Shown here one piece after another: positions 6,629 through 14,438 of a stretch of 64,000 nt of DNA (within the stretch, counting starts at the first letter, position 1; each line of letters opens with the position of its first letter). The notes under the pieces were generated by a model. The model ran no database searches. It saw nothing but the letters and a program-made list of their open reading frames with translations, and had not been told where the DNA came from. The DNA lies in the IMG/VR virus record IMGVR_UViG_3300034101_001322, positions 1 to 64,000 of that record; one strand, 5' to 3'. This DNA comes from a virus. Position numbers and translations under genes: made by a program.

Positions 6629-7990
6629 ATGTCAGCAAATTATGTACTACTAGAAACTATAGAACTTACTACAAGTGCTGCATCTGTCACCTTTGATAAC
6701 ATACCTCAAACTGGATATACAGACTTAGTTTTAAAGTGTAGTGCAAGAACAACATATGCTTCTGCTTATGGAGACTCCTTTTATGTTTCTTTTAATGGTT
6801 CATCATCAAATATGTCACGCAGAAGAATGTATGGTTTAGGCGCTGGAACACCTGGATCAGATTCAGCATCAAATTCTTATGGAGGGTTTGGATCTGCTGC
6901 ATCTCAAACATCTAATGTTTTTGGAATTTCTGAGTTATATATACCAAACTATACTTCAGATAAATTAAAAACTTCATCTTTATATGCAGTTTCAGAAAAT
7001 AATGCTGCAGAAGCCCAGATAATCCTTAATGCAAATCTTTGGAGTAGCACTGCTGCTATCAATTCAATAACTTTAACTTCTGAAACATCTTCTAATTTTG
7101 TTCAATATAGTTCGTTTTCTCTTTATGGAGTGGCAGATTTAAATACAACTCCTACCACAGTTCCAAAGGCTAGTGGTGGAAATATTGTCACTAGCGATGG
7201 TACATATTGGTATCACACATTTTTGTCATCAGGATACTTTATTCCACAAGCCAATATCACCTGTGATTATTTAGTAGTTGCTGGTGGTGGCGCTGGAGGA
7301 GAAGGATATTCAACAAGAACAGGTGGCGGTGGTGCAGGTGGTTTACGATCAACTGTAGGTGCAACTGGTGGCGGTGGAACTCTTGAAACTCCTGTTCTTT
7401 TAAGTTCTGGAACAAGTTACGCAATTACAGTAGGCGCTGGGTCAGTCGGAGGAAATGGAAGCAATTCATCTATTGCAGGAACAGGATTAACAACTATCAC
7501 TTCATTAGGTGGTGGCGGTGGAACACAGTCTCCAGCCACTGCAAATAGTGGAGGCTCAGGAGGTGGTGCAGGTTGGAACCCAACAAACGGAATTGGAATT
7601 GGCGGTGCTGGAACTGCTGGACAAGGTTTTGCAGGTGGTAATTCATCAACAGGCGCATCATACGCTGCGGGTGGCGGTGGAGGAGCAGGTGCAGTTGGTC
7701 AAGCAGCACCTAATAATTCTACTGGTGGTGCAGGTGGCGCAGGAGTTTCTATTTCCGCTTTGGCTACTGCAACAGGAACAGGTGTGAGTAATTATTATGC
7801 AGGCGGCGGAGGCGGTGGCGGAAGCACAGCAGGAGCAGGCGGAGCAGGTGGTGGTGGTAACGGAAGTAGTGGAAGTATTGGAACTGCTGGTAGAGCAAAT
7901 ACAGGCGGTGGTGGTGGAGGACAACTTGGAGAAGGTTATTCCGCTAAAGGTGGTTCTGGTATTATTATAATTAGATATGCAATGGTATAA
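6629..7990 (+). CDS. glycine-rich adhesin (one Gly-rich domain), paralog
   Basis: 453 residues with the same two-part design as the preceding gene: LYGV-type beta domain (residues 1-170, ending SFSLYGVAD), hinge GTYWYHTFLSSGYFIPQ, then a Gly-rich domain beginning CDYLVVAGGGAGGEG and closing SGIIIIRYAMV. The glycine segments differ in length and loop sequence from the neighbour, as expected if the loops contact different receptors. A good SD (AAAGGGAG) precedes the ATG. It is followed by the first KNYAGIGY-type gene. Confidence 0.7.
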   Translation: MSANYVLLETIELTTSAASVTFDNIPQTGYTDLVLKCSARTTYASAYGDSFYVSFNGSSSNMSRRRMYGLGAGTPGSDSASNSYGGFGSAASQTSNVFGISELYIPNYTSDKLKTSSLYAVSENNAAEAQIILNANLWSSTAAINSITLTSETSSNFVQYSSFSLYGVADLNTTPTTVPKASGGNIVTSDGTYWYHTFLSSGYFIPQANITCDYLVVAGGGAGGEGYSTRTGGGGAGGLRSTVGATGGGGTLETPVLLSSGTSYAITVGAGSVGGNGSNSSIAGTGLTTITSLGGGGGTQSPATANSGGSGGGAGWNPTNGIGIGGAGTAGQGFAGGNSSTGASYAAGGGGGAGAVGQAAPNNSTGGAGGAGVSISALATATGTGVSNYYAGGGGGGGSTAGAGGAGGGGNGSSGSIGTAGRANTGGGGGGQLGEGYSAKGGSGIIIIRYAMV

Positions 7991-8002
7991 AGGAGAATAT
8001 AA

Positions 8003-8338
8003 ATGTCACATTGGGCAGAAGTAGACGAAAACAACATAGTTCTTAGAGTGCTTGTTGGAAATAACAGTGAGTCAGACGAAGGCGAAGCCTTTATGAACTC
8101 ACTTGGCGGTACCTGGATAAAAACCAGTTATACCGATAGCATTAGAAAGAATTTTGCGGGAATTGGTTATTCATATGACCCATCTCGTGATGCATTCATT
8201 GCCCCCAAGCCATTTGAGTCTTGGGTACTGAATGAAGATACCTGTATATGGGAAGCACCAGTTGCATACCCAGAAGGTGGTATTATGTATACATGGAACG
8301 AAGAACTTGTCAATTGGGAGGAAATTGTAAATGACTGA
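8003..8338 (+). CDS. KNYAGIGY-family small fibre-associated protein, copy 1
   Basis: 111 residues: MSHWAEVDENNIVLRVLVG, then RKNFAGIGYSYD, FIAPKPFESWVLNEDTCIWE, and a tryptophan-rich end (MYTWNEELVNWEEI). It is paralogous to the genes at 11900 and 14041. This compact family is widespread in marine and freshwater phages beside tail fibres. Each copy here lies downstream of a Gly-rich adhesin gene, suggesting a tip, adaptor or assembly-factor role for that adhesin. SD AAAGGAG is well placed. The end overlaps the next gene by 8 bases. Confidence 0.6.
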   Translation: MSHWAEVDENNIVLRVLVGNNSESDEGEAFMNSLGGTWIKTSYTDSIRKNFAGIGYSYDPSRDAFIAPKPFESWVLNEDTCIWEAPVAYPEGGIMYTWNEELVNWEEIVND

Positions 8339-8564
8339 TGTACCTAAAAAATTGGTAGTAAACCTTGAGACTGGAATCCAGTCATACATCGATCTTACAC
8401 CAGAAGAAATTGAACAGCGTGAACTTGATGCTATTGCTTTTGCAACAGCACAGGCAGAGCGTGAAGCAGCAGAAGAAGCAGCACAGGCTGCTAAAGAGTC
8501 TGCAAATTCTAAGTTAACAGCACTAGGGTTAACTGCAGAAGAGATTGCTTCACTAACCAAGTAG
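8331..8564 (+). CDS. small coiled-coil tail-associated protein
   Basis: 77 residues. The N-terminal part VVNLETGIQSYIDLTPEE is followed by an uninterrupted charged helix (residues 25-60) rich in Ala, Glu and Gln, then SKLTALGLTAEEIASL. The 'LTxEE..Q' helix plus 'L.ALGLT.EEI.' end is typical of small phage tail-fibre assembly or XkdW-like proteins encoded next to fibres. It starts inside the previous gene (ATGACTGATG overlap), so translation is probably coupled. Confidence 0.55.
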   Translation: MTDVPKKLVVNLETGIQSYIDLTPEEIEQRELDAIAFATAQAEREAAEEAAQAAKESANSKLTALGLTAEEIASLTK

Positions 8565-8580
8565 CATTTTAGAATAAATC

Positions 8581-8589
8581 TGCTATAAT
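8581..8589 (+). promoter_or_regulatory. extended -10 promoter TGCTATAAT with leader and SD
   Basis: Perfect extended -10. The expected start near 8596 leaves GAGGAG just upstream of the ATG at 8608. Drives the fibre/adhesin pair 8608-11705. Confidence 0.6.
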
Positions 8590-8607
8590 AAGTAACGAGG
8601 AGAAATA

Positions 8608-9177
8608 ATGCCAACTTTTAACACCACAGATCCGAAGCCAGGGTATGTATATGATGCAGCAGTCGATACATGGTTCCCTTTAGCAGGTATAGCAACACAG
8701 ACTCTTGATGGTTTGACGGATGTCATTATTACTTCCGCTTCAACAAACCAGGTTCTTGCATATAATGGAACTAACTGGGTAAACTCTTCTGAGGCTGGAA
8801 ACGTAGATTTATCTAGTGCTCAAACCTTAACAAATAAAACTTTAACTGATCCAAAAATTAATCTAAGTATTAATGAACAAACAGGAACAACATATACTCT
8901 TGTATTAGCAGATAATGGTAAGTTCATTACATCTTCTAATACCTCGGCAATTACAGTTACTATACCGCCCAGCACATCAGTTGCTTATGCAACAGGTGCA
9001 CAGGTCAATATAATTCAGAAAGGAGCGGGACAAGTAACAATCTCACAAGGTTCAGGAGTAACAATTCGTTCAACAGGCGCTACAGCGACTGCTCCTAAAC
9101 TTCGTGCACAGTATTCATCTGCAACTTGTATTTATGAAGGTTCAGATATTTGGTATGTAGTAGGAGACATTGCATAA
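8608..9177 (+). CDS. tail fibre protein, short
   Basis: 189 residues. It begins with a fibre N-terminal segment (TTDPKPGYVYDAAVDTWFPL), then QTLDGLTDVIITSASTNQVL, the shaft phrase SSAQTLTNKTLTDP, and a C-terminal domain (YTLVLADNGKFIT, VTIPPSTSV, VNIIQKGAGQVTI) that occurs as the tip domain of many phage fibres. It is followed by the three-domain Gly-rich adhesin with a TAATG overlap, so this could be the fibre that carries that adhesin. The start is supported by GAGGAG. Confidence 0.65.
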   Translation: MPTFNTTDPKPGYVYDAAVDTWFPLAGIATQTLDGLTDVIITSASTNQVLAYNGTNWVNSSEAGNVDLSSAQTLTNKTLTDPKINLSINEQTGTTYTLVLADNGKFITSSNTSAITVTIPPSTSVAYATGAQVNIIQKGAGQVTISQGSGVTIRSTGATATAPKLRAQYSSATCIYEGSDIWYVVGDIA

Positions 9178-11705
9178 TGCCTATTATTGGAACTACTGCA
9201 TCTGCTATAACTGGTAATTTAGGTTTACTTGTTAATTACCTTGTAGTTGCAGGCGGAGGTGGCGGAGCATCTGAATCTGTTGGAGGCACACAAAATGTTG
9301 AAGGTGGTGGAGGTGGAGCAGGAGGTTTACGCTCCACAGTTACAGCAACTGGCGGTGGTGGTTCTCTAGAGTCACCACTTACTTTGGCATTTGACACTTC
9401 TTATACTGTTACAGTTGGTGCAGGTGGTGCAGGAGGTGCAAGTGGTGGTGCTAATTCAGGATCAGTTGGCTCTAATTCAGTTTTTTCAACAATAACTTCT
9501 AATGGCGGCGGTTTTGGTGGTGCTCGTGCAATCGGTGGTAATGGAGGCTCAGGTGGTGGTGGTGGTACAGCAGGCAATTACGCTGGAGGTACTGGTACAT
9601 CAAACCAAGGTTACGCAGGCGGTACTGGATTTTGGGTAAATGAATCTAACGGCGGAGGCGGAGGCGGAGGCGGTGCTGGCGCTGTTGGTGGTAACGGATC
9701 AAGCGGTACAGGCGGTAACGGTGGTGCTGGTGTAGCAACTTCTATTTCAGGTTCTTCTGTAACTTATGCAGGTGGTGGTGGTGGCGGTGGTTATCCAACC
9801 GCAGCAGGTACAGGAGGCTCAGGTGGTGGCGGTGCAGGTGGTTATGTAAGCAATAACAATGCAGCAGCAGGAACAGCAGGAACAGCAAATCTTGGTGCAG
9901 GTGGCGGTGGTGGTGCAACTCATCGCACTGGTAACGGAGCATCAGGTGGCAACGGCGGATCAGGAATTGTTATTGCTAGTTATTCAGGTACTACACAAAA
10001 AGCCTTAGGCGGTGCCATTACATTTTCTGGTGGAAATACAATTCACACTTTTACTTCATCAGGTACATTCCAAACTGGAACAACATTTGGTAGCGCAACA
10101 GGTGGCGTTGTCTATACAGACGGTAATTATTGGTATCACACATTCTATTCATCAGGCACATTTACACCTTTACAATCTTTAACTGCTGATATTCTTGTAG
10201 TTGGTGGTGGAGGTGGAGGTGGAAATGGTTATTACGCAGGTGGCGCAGGCGCTGGCGGTATACTTTCTTTTACAGATCAAAGCATAACAACCGCTTCTGC
10301 AGTAACTGTTGGTGCTGGTGGTGCTGGTGCAACCGTTGGCAACGATTCTCAATTTGCTTCATTAACTCTTGTTAAGGGTGGCGGTAGAGGTGGAAGTCAA
10401 GAAACTGCTGGTGGAAATGGTGGCTCTGGAGGTGGTTCTGGTGGAGTTGGCACTAATGGTGCTCGTTTACCAGGTGGAACTGCAACGGCAGGTCAAGGTA
10501 ACGACGGTGGTACAGGTTTTAACAGATTTGAAAGCATTGGTGCAGGTGGCGGCGGTGGAGGTGCTGGTGCTGTAGGATCAAATGCTAGTTCATCAACTGG
10601 TGGTGCTGGTGGTATTGGAACATCAAGTTTTTCAACTTATGGTGCAGTAACAGGAACTGGTCAAAACATAGATGGAACTCGTTGGTTTGCAGGCGGTGGC
10701 GGTGGATCGGGTGCAGGCTCTGCTGGCGTAGGAGGTTCTGGTGGCGGTGGCGCTGGTTTAAGTGGCTTCCCAATTATAACTGGAAATCCTGGTTTAGCAA
10801 CTACTGGTGGAGGCGGTGGCGCTGCAAATAATGGCGAAACCCCTGTGCAACAAGGTGGAACTGGTGGTAGCGGTGTTGTGATTGTTCGTTACTCAGCAGC
10901 AAAAGCGGTAGGTGGAACAATTACAAATGATGGAACATATTATTATCACACATTTAGATCATCAGGAACTTTTACTCCTAAACAATCATTAAGCGTTGAT
11001 TACTTAGTGGTTGCAGGCGGAGGCGGAGGTAATGCTGGTGGCGGTGGCGCAGGTGGATATCGCACAGCAACATCACAATCTGTTACTGCAACTAACTATA
11101 CTGTTACAGTTGGCGCTGGCGCTACTTGGGGCGCAAAAGGTTCGAACAGTAGTTTCTCTTCTTTTGCTGCTACAGGTGGTGGCTCTGGTGGAAATGACAC
11201 TGGTGTAAATAGTGGTGGTTCTGGCGGTGGTGGAGGACGAGACGGTGGCTCAACTCCTGGTTCTGGAAACCAGGGTGGTTATTCACCAATAGAAGGTCGT
11301 AATGGTGCTGGTAACAATAATACTGGTTGGTGTGGTGGTGGTGGCGGTGGCGGTATTGGAGCCGCTGGATCACCTGGATCAGGTAATGGAGCACCAAGTG
11401 GTGAAGTAGGCGGTAATGGCGGTATTGGTTCATTTACATCAATTTCAGGTGGTGCAACCACTGGTGTAGGGCAGTTATCGTCAGGTAACTATTATTTTGC
11501 AGGTGGTGGTGGCGGTGCCGTTGGTTCATCTAGTGGAACCGCATCATCAGGTGGTATAGGCGGTGGAGGTCGTGGTGGTAATCAAAGTAGCATTACTGCA
11601 GACAATGGAACCGCTAATACTGGAGGCGGCGGAGGCGGTGGAGCATCAGGCTCTAACTCAGGCTCAGGCGGTTCTGGTGTAGTCGTAGTAAGATATGCAA
11701 TCTAA
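9177..11705 (+). CDS. large glycine-rich adhesin with three Gly-rich domains
   Basis: 842 residues from the ATG that overlaps the previous stop (TAATG). There are three successive Gly-rich domains. Each opens with a strand of the type YLVVAGGGGG or ILVVGGGGGG and ends SGIVIASY, SGVVIVRY or SGVVVVRY. They are joined by hinges of the type YYHTFRSSGTFTP. Unlike the adhesins at 5318 and 6629 it lacks the LYGV beta domain and starts almost directly with glycine-rich sequence. Tandem domains suggest several receptor specificities or a longer polyglycine-II sheath on one chain. The coding strand is G-rich and contains GGCGGA hexamer repeats near 9651. Confidence 0.7.
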   Translation: MPIIGTTASAITGNLGLLVNYLVVAGGGGGASESVGGTQNVEGGGGGAGGLRSTVTATGGGGSLESPLTLAFDTSYTVTVGAGGAGGASGGANSGSVGSNSVFSTITSNGGGFGGARAIGGNGGSGGGGGTAGNYAGGTGTSNQGYAGGTGFWVNESNGGGGGGGGAGAVGGNGSSGTGGNGGAGVATSISGSSVTYAGGGGGGGYPTAAGTGGSGGGGAGGYVSNNNAAAGTAGTANLGAGGGGGATHRTGNGASGGNGGSGIVIASYSGTTQKALGGAITFSGGNTIHTFTSSGTFQTGTTFGSATGGVVYTDGNYWYHTFYSSGTFTPLQSLTADILVVGGGGGGGNGYYAGGAGAGGILSFTDQSITTASAVTVGAGGAGATVGNDSQFASLTLVKGGGRGGSQETAGGNGGSGGGSGGVGTNGARLPGGTATAGQGNDGGTGFNRFESIGAGGGGGGAGAVGSNASSSTGGAGGIGTSSFSTYGAVTGTGQNIDGTRWFAGGGGGSGAGSAGVGGSGGGGAGLSGFPIITGNPGLATTGGGGGAANNGETPVQQGGTGGSGVVIVRYSAAKAVGGTITNDGTYYYHTFRSSGTFTPKQSLSVDYLVVAGGGGGNAGGGGAGGYRTATSQSVTATNYTVTVGAGATWGAKGSNSSFSSFAATGGGSGGNDTGVNSGGSGGGGGRDGGSTPGSGNQGGYSPIEGRNGAGNNNTGWCGGGGGGGIGAAGSPGSGNGAPSGEVGGNGGIGSFTSISGGATTGVGQLSSGNYYFAGGGGGAVGSSSGTASSGGIGGGGRGGNQSSITADNGTANTGGGGGGGASGSNSGSGGSGVVVVRYAI

Positions 11706-11716
11706 GGGGGAATAAA

Positions 11717-11899
11717 ATGAAAAAAGAAAAAGATTTAACTCAGTGCTTTAGTTTTGAAGTCAAGATGTTAGTACATGTAATTGCTGACAATGAAACAACA
11801 GCAAAAACACAACTTGATGAAAAAGGTGGTATTGTAACTAAGCGTGATGTAAAGTTACTTAATACAATAACTCTCTACGGAGAAGATAAGGATAAATAA
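11717..11899 (+). CDS. small protein of unknown function
   Basis: 60 residues, beginning MKKEKDLTQCFSFEVKMLVH. The protein is charged with an alternating beta-like centre, a middle phrase ETTAKTQLDEKGG and a Lys/Asp-rich end. A strong purine-rich site (AAGGGGGGAA) precedes the ATG, and the stop abuts the next ATG directly, so it is part of the adhesin operon between the large adhesin and the second KNYAGIGY protein. No family recognised; it could be an adhesin assembly factor. Confidence 0.6.
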   Translation: MKKEKDLTQCFSFEVKMLVHVIADNETTAKTQLDEKGGIVTKRDVKLLNTITLYGEDKDK

Positions 11900-12241
11900 A
11901 TGGCACACTTTGCAAAAGTAGTAGATGGCATTGTTGAGCAAGTAATTGTTGCCGACACCAAAGAATGGTGTGAATCTAACCTTGGTGGAACCTGGGTTCA
12001 GACTTCATACAATACACATGGCAACGTCCATACATTAGGTGGCACACCTATGCATAAGAACTATGCAGGTATTGGATACACATGGGATGGCACAGGGTTT
12101 GCAGCCCCTCAGCCATACGCTTCATGGACACTTAATGATGAGTCCTATCTTTGGGAAGCACCAACACCTATGCCAACAGACGGCGGTATATATCAATGGG
12201 TAGAAGACGATCTTAACTGGCAATTAATAGAAGGAGAGTAA
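11900..12241 (+). CDS. KNYAGIGY-family small fibre-associated protein, copy 2
   Basis: 113 residues: MAHFAKVVDGIVEQVIVAD, TSYNTHGNVHTLGGTPMHKN, YAGIGYTWDG, PYASWTLNDESYLWEAP and a Trp-rich tail. The form is closer to copy 3 (same NTHGNVHTLGGTP-type loop with two histidines) than to copy 1, which lacks that loop. The His-containing loop may bind metal, as fibre-tip domains often do; this is inference. It is encoded one small gene downstream of the three-domain adhesin. Confidence 0.6.
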   Translation: MAHFAKVVDGIVEQVIVADTKEWCESNLGGTWVQTSYNTHGNVHTLGGTPMHKNYAGIGYTWDGTGFAAPQPYASWTLNDESYLWEAPTPMPTDGGIYQWVEDDLNWQLIEGE

Positions 12242-12253
12242 GCAGAATAATTC

Positions 12254-12262
12254 TGCTATAAT
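12254..12262 (+). promoter_or_regulatory. extended -10 promoter TGCTATAAT
   Basis: Perfect extended -10 ending 6 bases before the ATG at 12269; no SD in the short gap. A leaderless fibre message is predicted. Confidence 0.65.
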
Positions 12263-12268
12263 AGCACT

Positions 12269-13132
12269 ATGGCAATCACATTCGATAATGACGGCAAACC
12301 AGCCTATATGTTTAAGCAGGGTGCTTCGTCATCCGATGGTGTTTGGTACGCAGTAGGAGCAAAGGTTGATACCTCTGCTGCTTATGAGTTTACTGGAGCC
12401 AATAGTTTTACCAATACCGTTTTATTTGACGATGCTGTTACAGCAACGAATGGTTGGAATAACTTCCTAAACCCTGCTGCTAGAGATGCAGCACTTGCTA
12501 CTCCAGTGCGTGGAACAATTTGTTTTGTTCGACAAGATGCAGGTGGATCAGCATTAAACCAGATTCAATCATATGATGGTTCTGCTTGGGTTGCAAGCGG
12601 TGACGTTTTTGGAGTTACAGCAGGAACAGGTATTTCTGGTGGCGGTACATCAGGAACAGTAACAGTATCAGTAGATACAGCCGTAGTAGCAACAACAAGC
12701 AACACTCTTACAATGAGTGGAAAAACACTAACATCGCCAGTTTTGGTATCACCAGAAGAGCGTACAAGTGTTTCAACATCTGCTCCAACTTCTACAACAA
12801 ACATTGATGCAGTAACTGCGGGTACACATTTATTTACAGCAAATACAACATCAAACGTAACATTAAATATTCGTGGTGACGGATCTACCACACTTAACAC
12901 ACTAGTTGCTACAGGAGACTCAATATCTATTGCAGTTCTTCTTACAAATGGTGGAACAGCATACTACCCATCAACAATTACAATTGATGGAACTACAGTC
13001 ACTCCAAAGTGGCAAGGTGGTACTGCTCCAAGTTCAGGAAACACATCAAGTATTGATGCATATGTATTTAACATTATTAAGACAGCATCTGCAACATATA
13101 CGGTTTTGGCAAGTCAAACAAAGTTTGCATAA
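12269..13132 (+). CDS. tail fibre protein sharing its C-terminal domain with 3613
   Basis: 287 residues. The N-terminal region MAITFDNDGKPAYMFKQGAS leads to a phrase seen in fibres (FVRQDAGGSALNQIQSYDG), a shaft (LTMSGKTLTSPVLVSPEE), and the ~100-residue tip LNIRGDGSTTLNTLV ... KWQGGTAPSSGNT ... QTKFA. That tip is clearly homologous to the end of 3613 although the DNA has diverged, so the duplication is old or was acquired independently. It starts leaderless behind an extended -10. It is followed closely by the fourth Gly-rich gene. Confidence 0.7.
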   Translation: MAITFDNDGKPAYMFKQGASSSDGVWYAVGAKVDTSAAYEFTGANSFTNTVLFDDAVTATNGWNNFLNPAARDAALATPVRGTICFVRQDAGGSALNQIQSYDGSAWVASGDVFGVTAGTGISGGGTSGTVTVSVDTAVVATTSNTLTMSGKTLTSPVLVSPEERTSVSTSAPTSTTNIDAVTAGTHLFTANTTSNVTLNIRGDGSTTLNTLVATGDSISIAVLLTNGGTAYYPSTITIDGTTVTPKWQGGTAPSSGNTSSIDAYVFNIIKTASATYTVLASQTKFA

Positions 13133-13144
13133 GGGGTAAAGTAA

Positions 13145-14041
13145 ATGCCATTTTTAGGAACTCGTGGTGGTGGTTCGGTAATAGGCTATGGTAGGTTTGG
13201 TGGATCTTCTAGACCTTCAACAGTAGAGGTTCTTGTAATTGCTGGTGGAGGAAGTGGTGGAGCAAATAATACAGGTGGCGGTGGTGGTGCAGGTGGTTAT
13301 CGTTACAACTCTGCACTAGCAACTCCTTCTGGTTCATTTACAGTAACTGTTGGTGCTGGCGGGGCAAGCAGTTCTACTAGAGGTGGTAACTCAACATTTA
13401 GCACCTATGCAGCAACTGGTGGTGGTAGAGCCTATGGTGACTCTAGCGGTGGTGGAAGTTCAGGTGGCTCAGGTGGTGGTGCTGGTGGTAACTACTCAGG
13501 TGGATCTCCAAATCCAGACCAAGCGGCTCAAGCAGGTAACGCTGGAGGGTATACTCCAGTAGAAGGATATGCTGGTGGAAATGCAAAGGGAAATGGTCCC
13601 TATCCTTGTGGTGGTGGCGGTGGTTCTAGTGCGGTAGGAAATAACTGGGGCGGAAATACTGGTGGCTCAGGCGGAGCAGGAACTGCTTCTTCAATTACAG
13701 GTACTTCGGTAACAAGAGCAGGCGGTGGTGGAGGCTCTGGATATTCACCTGAAGGTGGCTCTGGCGGTGGCGGTGGTTCAGGCGGAGGCGGAAGCGCTGG
13801 TGGCGCTGGCGGTAACGCAGGATCTACAAACACAGGTAGCGGTGGCGGTGGGTCAAGCGGTGGAAACGCTGGTGGCTTGCCAGGTGCTGGTGGTTCAGGT
13901 CTTGTTGTTCTTGCTTACCCTAACTCTTTCCCAGAACTAACAAGTGTTGGCGCAGGACTTACTTATTCTTTATCTAATACTTCAAGGTCAGGGTATCGTG
14001 TTTATCAGTTCACACAAGGAACAGGATCGGTGACTTTCTAA
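13145..14041 (+). CDS. glycine-rich adhesin (one Gly-rich domain), divergent C-terminus
   Basis: 298 residues. A short N-terminus (FLGTRGGGSVIGYGRFGG) leads directly into VEVLVIAGGGSGG and a dense Gly-rich domain with GGGGSSGG-type runs, closing SGLVVLAYPNSFPEL. About 35 further residues (LTYSLSNTSRSGYRVYQFTQ) form a final beta hairpin not present in the other adhesins. No LYGV domain is present. The stop overlaps the start of the third KNYAGIGY gene by one base, repeating the adhesin plus small-protein cassette. Confidence 0.7.
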   Translation: MPFLGTRGGGSVIGYGRFGGSSRPSTVEVLVIAGGGSGGANNTGGGGGAGGYRYNSALATPSGSFTVTVGAGGASSSTRGGNSTFSTYAATGGGRAYGDSSGGGSSGGSGGGAGGNYSGGSPNPDQAAQAGNAGGYTPVEGYAGGNAKGNGPYPCGGGGGSSAVGNNWGGNTGGSGGAGTASSITGTSVTRAGGGGGSGYSPEGGSGGGGGSGGGGSAGGAGGNAGSTNTGSGGGGSSGGNAGGLPGAGGSGLVVLAYPNSFPELTSVGAGLTYSLSNTSRSGYRVYQFTQGTGSVTF

Positions 14042-14409
14042 TGGCTCACTATGCTTTCTTAGATGAAAATAATATTGTCACTGATGTAATTACTGGCAAA
14101 GATGAAAATGAACTTCTTGATGGTTTAGACCCAGAAACTTGGTATGGTAATTTTCGTGGTCAAGTCTGTAAAAGAACTTCTTATCATACGCATGGAAATC
14201 AACATTCTTTAGGTGGTACTCCGTTTAGAAAAAACTATGCAGGTGTTGGAATGACTTACGATCCTGCAAAAGATGCTTTCATTCCTGAAAAACCATATCC
14301 CTCTTGGACATTAAACGAAGAAACATGTCTTTGGGAAGCCCCTGTACTATATCCTGATAGTGAACTACTTCATTTTTGGGACGAAGCAACTTTGTCTTGG
14401 ATAAGATAA
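14041..14409 (+). CDS. KNYAGIGY-family small fibre-associated protein, copy 3
   Basis: 122 residues: MAHYAFLDENNIVTDVITGK, SYHTHGNQHSLGGTPFRKN, YAGVGMTYD, FIPEKPYPSWTLNEETCLWE, and a Trp-ended tail. It retains the His-containing loop of copy 2. The first base of its ATG is the last base of the adhesin stop codon, so the two products are translationally coupled and presumably needed in similar amounts. Family function unknown. Confidence 0.6.
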   Translation: MAHYAFLDENNIVTDVITGKDENELLDGLDPETWYGNFRGQVCKRTSYHTHGNQHSLGGTPFRKNYAGVGMTYDPAKDAFIPEKPYPSWTLNEETCLWEAPVLYPDSELLHFWDEATLSWIR

Positions 14410-14438
14410 AAATAATATAAAAAAAGGGGGGGTGTGTT

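Noticed and set aside
7497-7924. Several long frames on both strands inside the glycine-rich genes (also near 9742, 10585, 11170, 13600)
   Set aside because: Shadows created by the repetitive GGN codons: their products are low-complexity runs of His/Leu, Ser/Thr/Cys or Pro and have no initiation signals.
5900-13900. Repetitive G-rich DNA considered as CRISPR or other repeat array
   Set aside because: Repeats are codon-phased, irregular and inside intact reading frames; there are no spacers of constant size.
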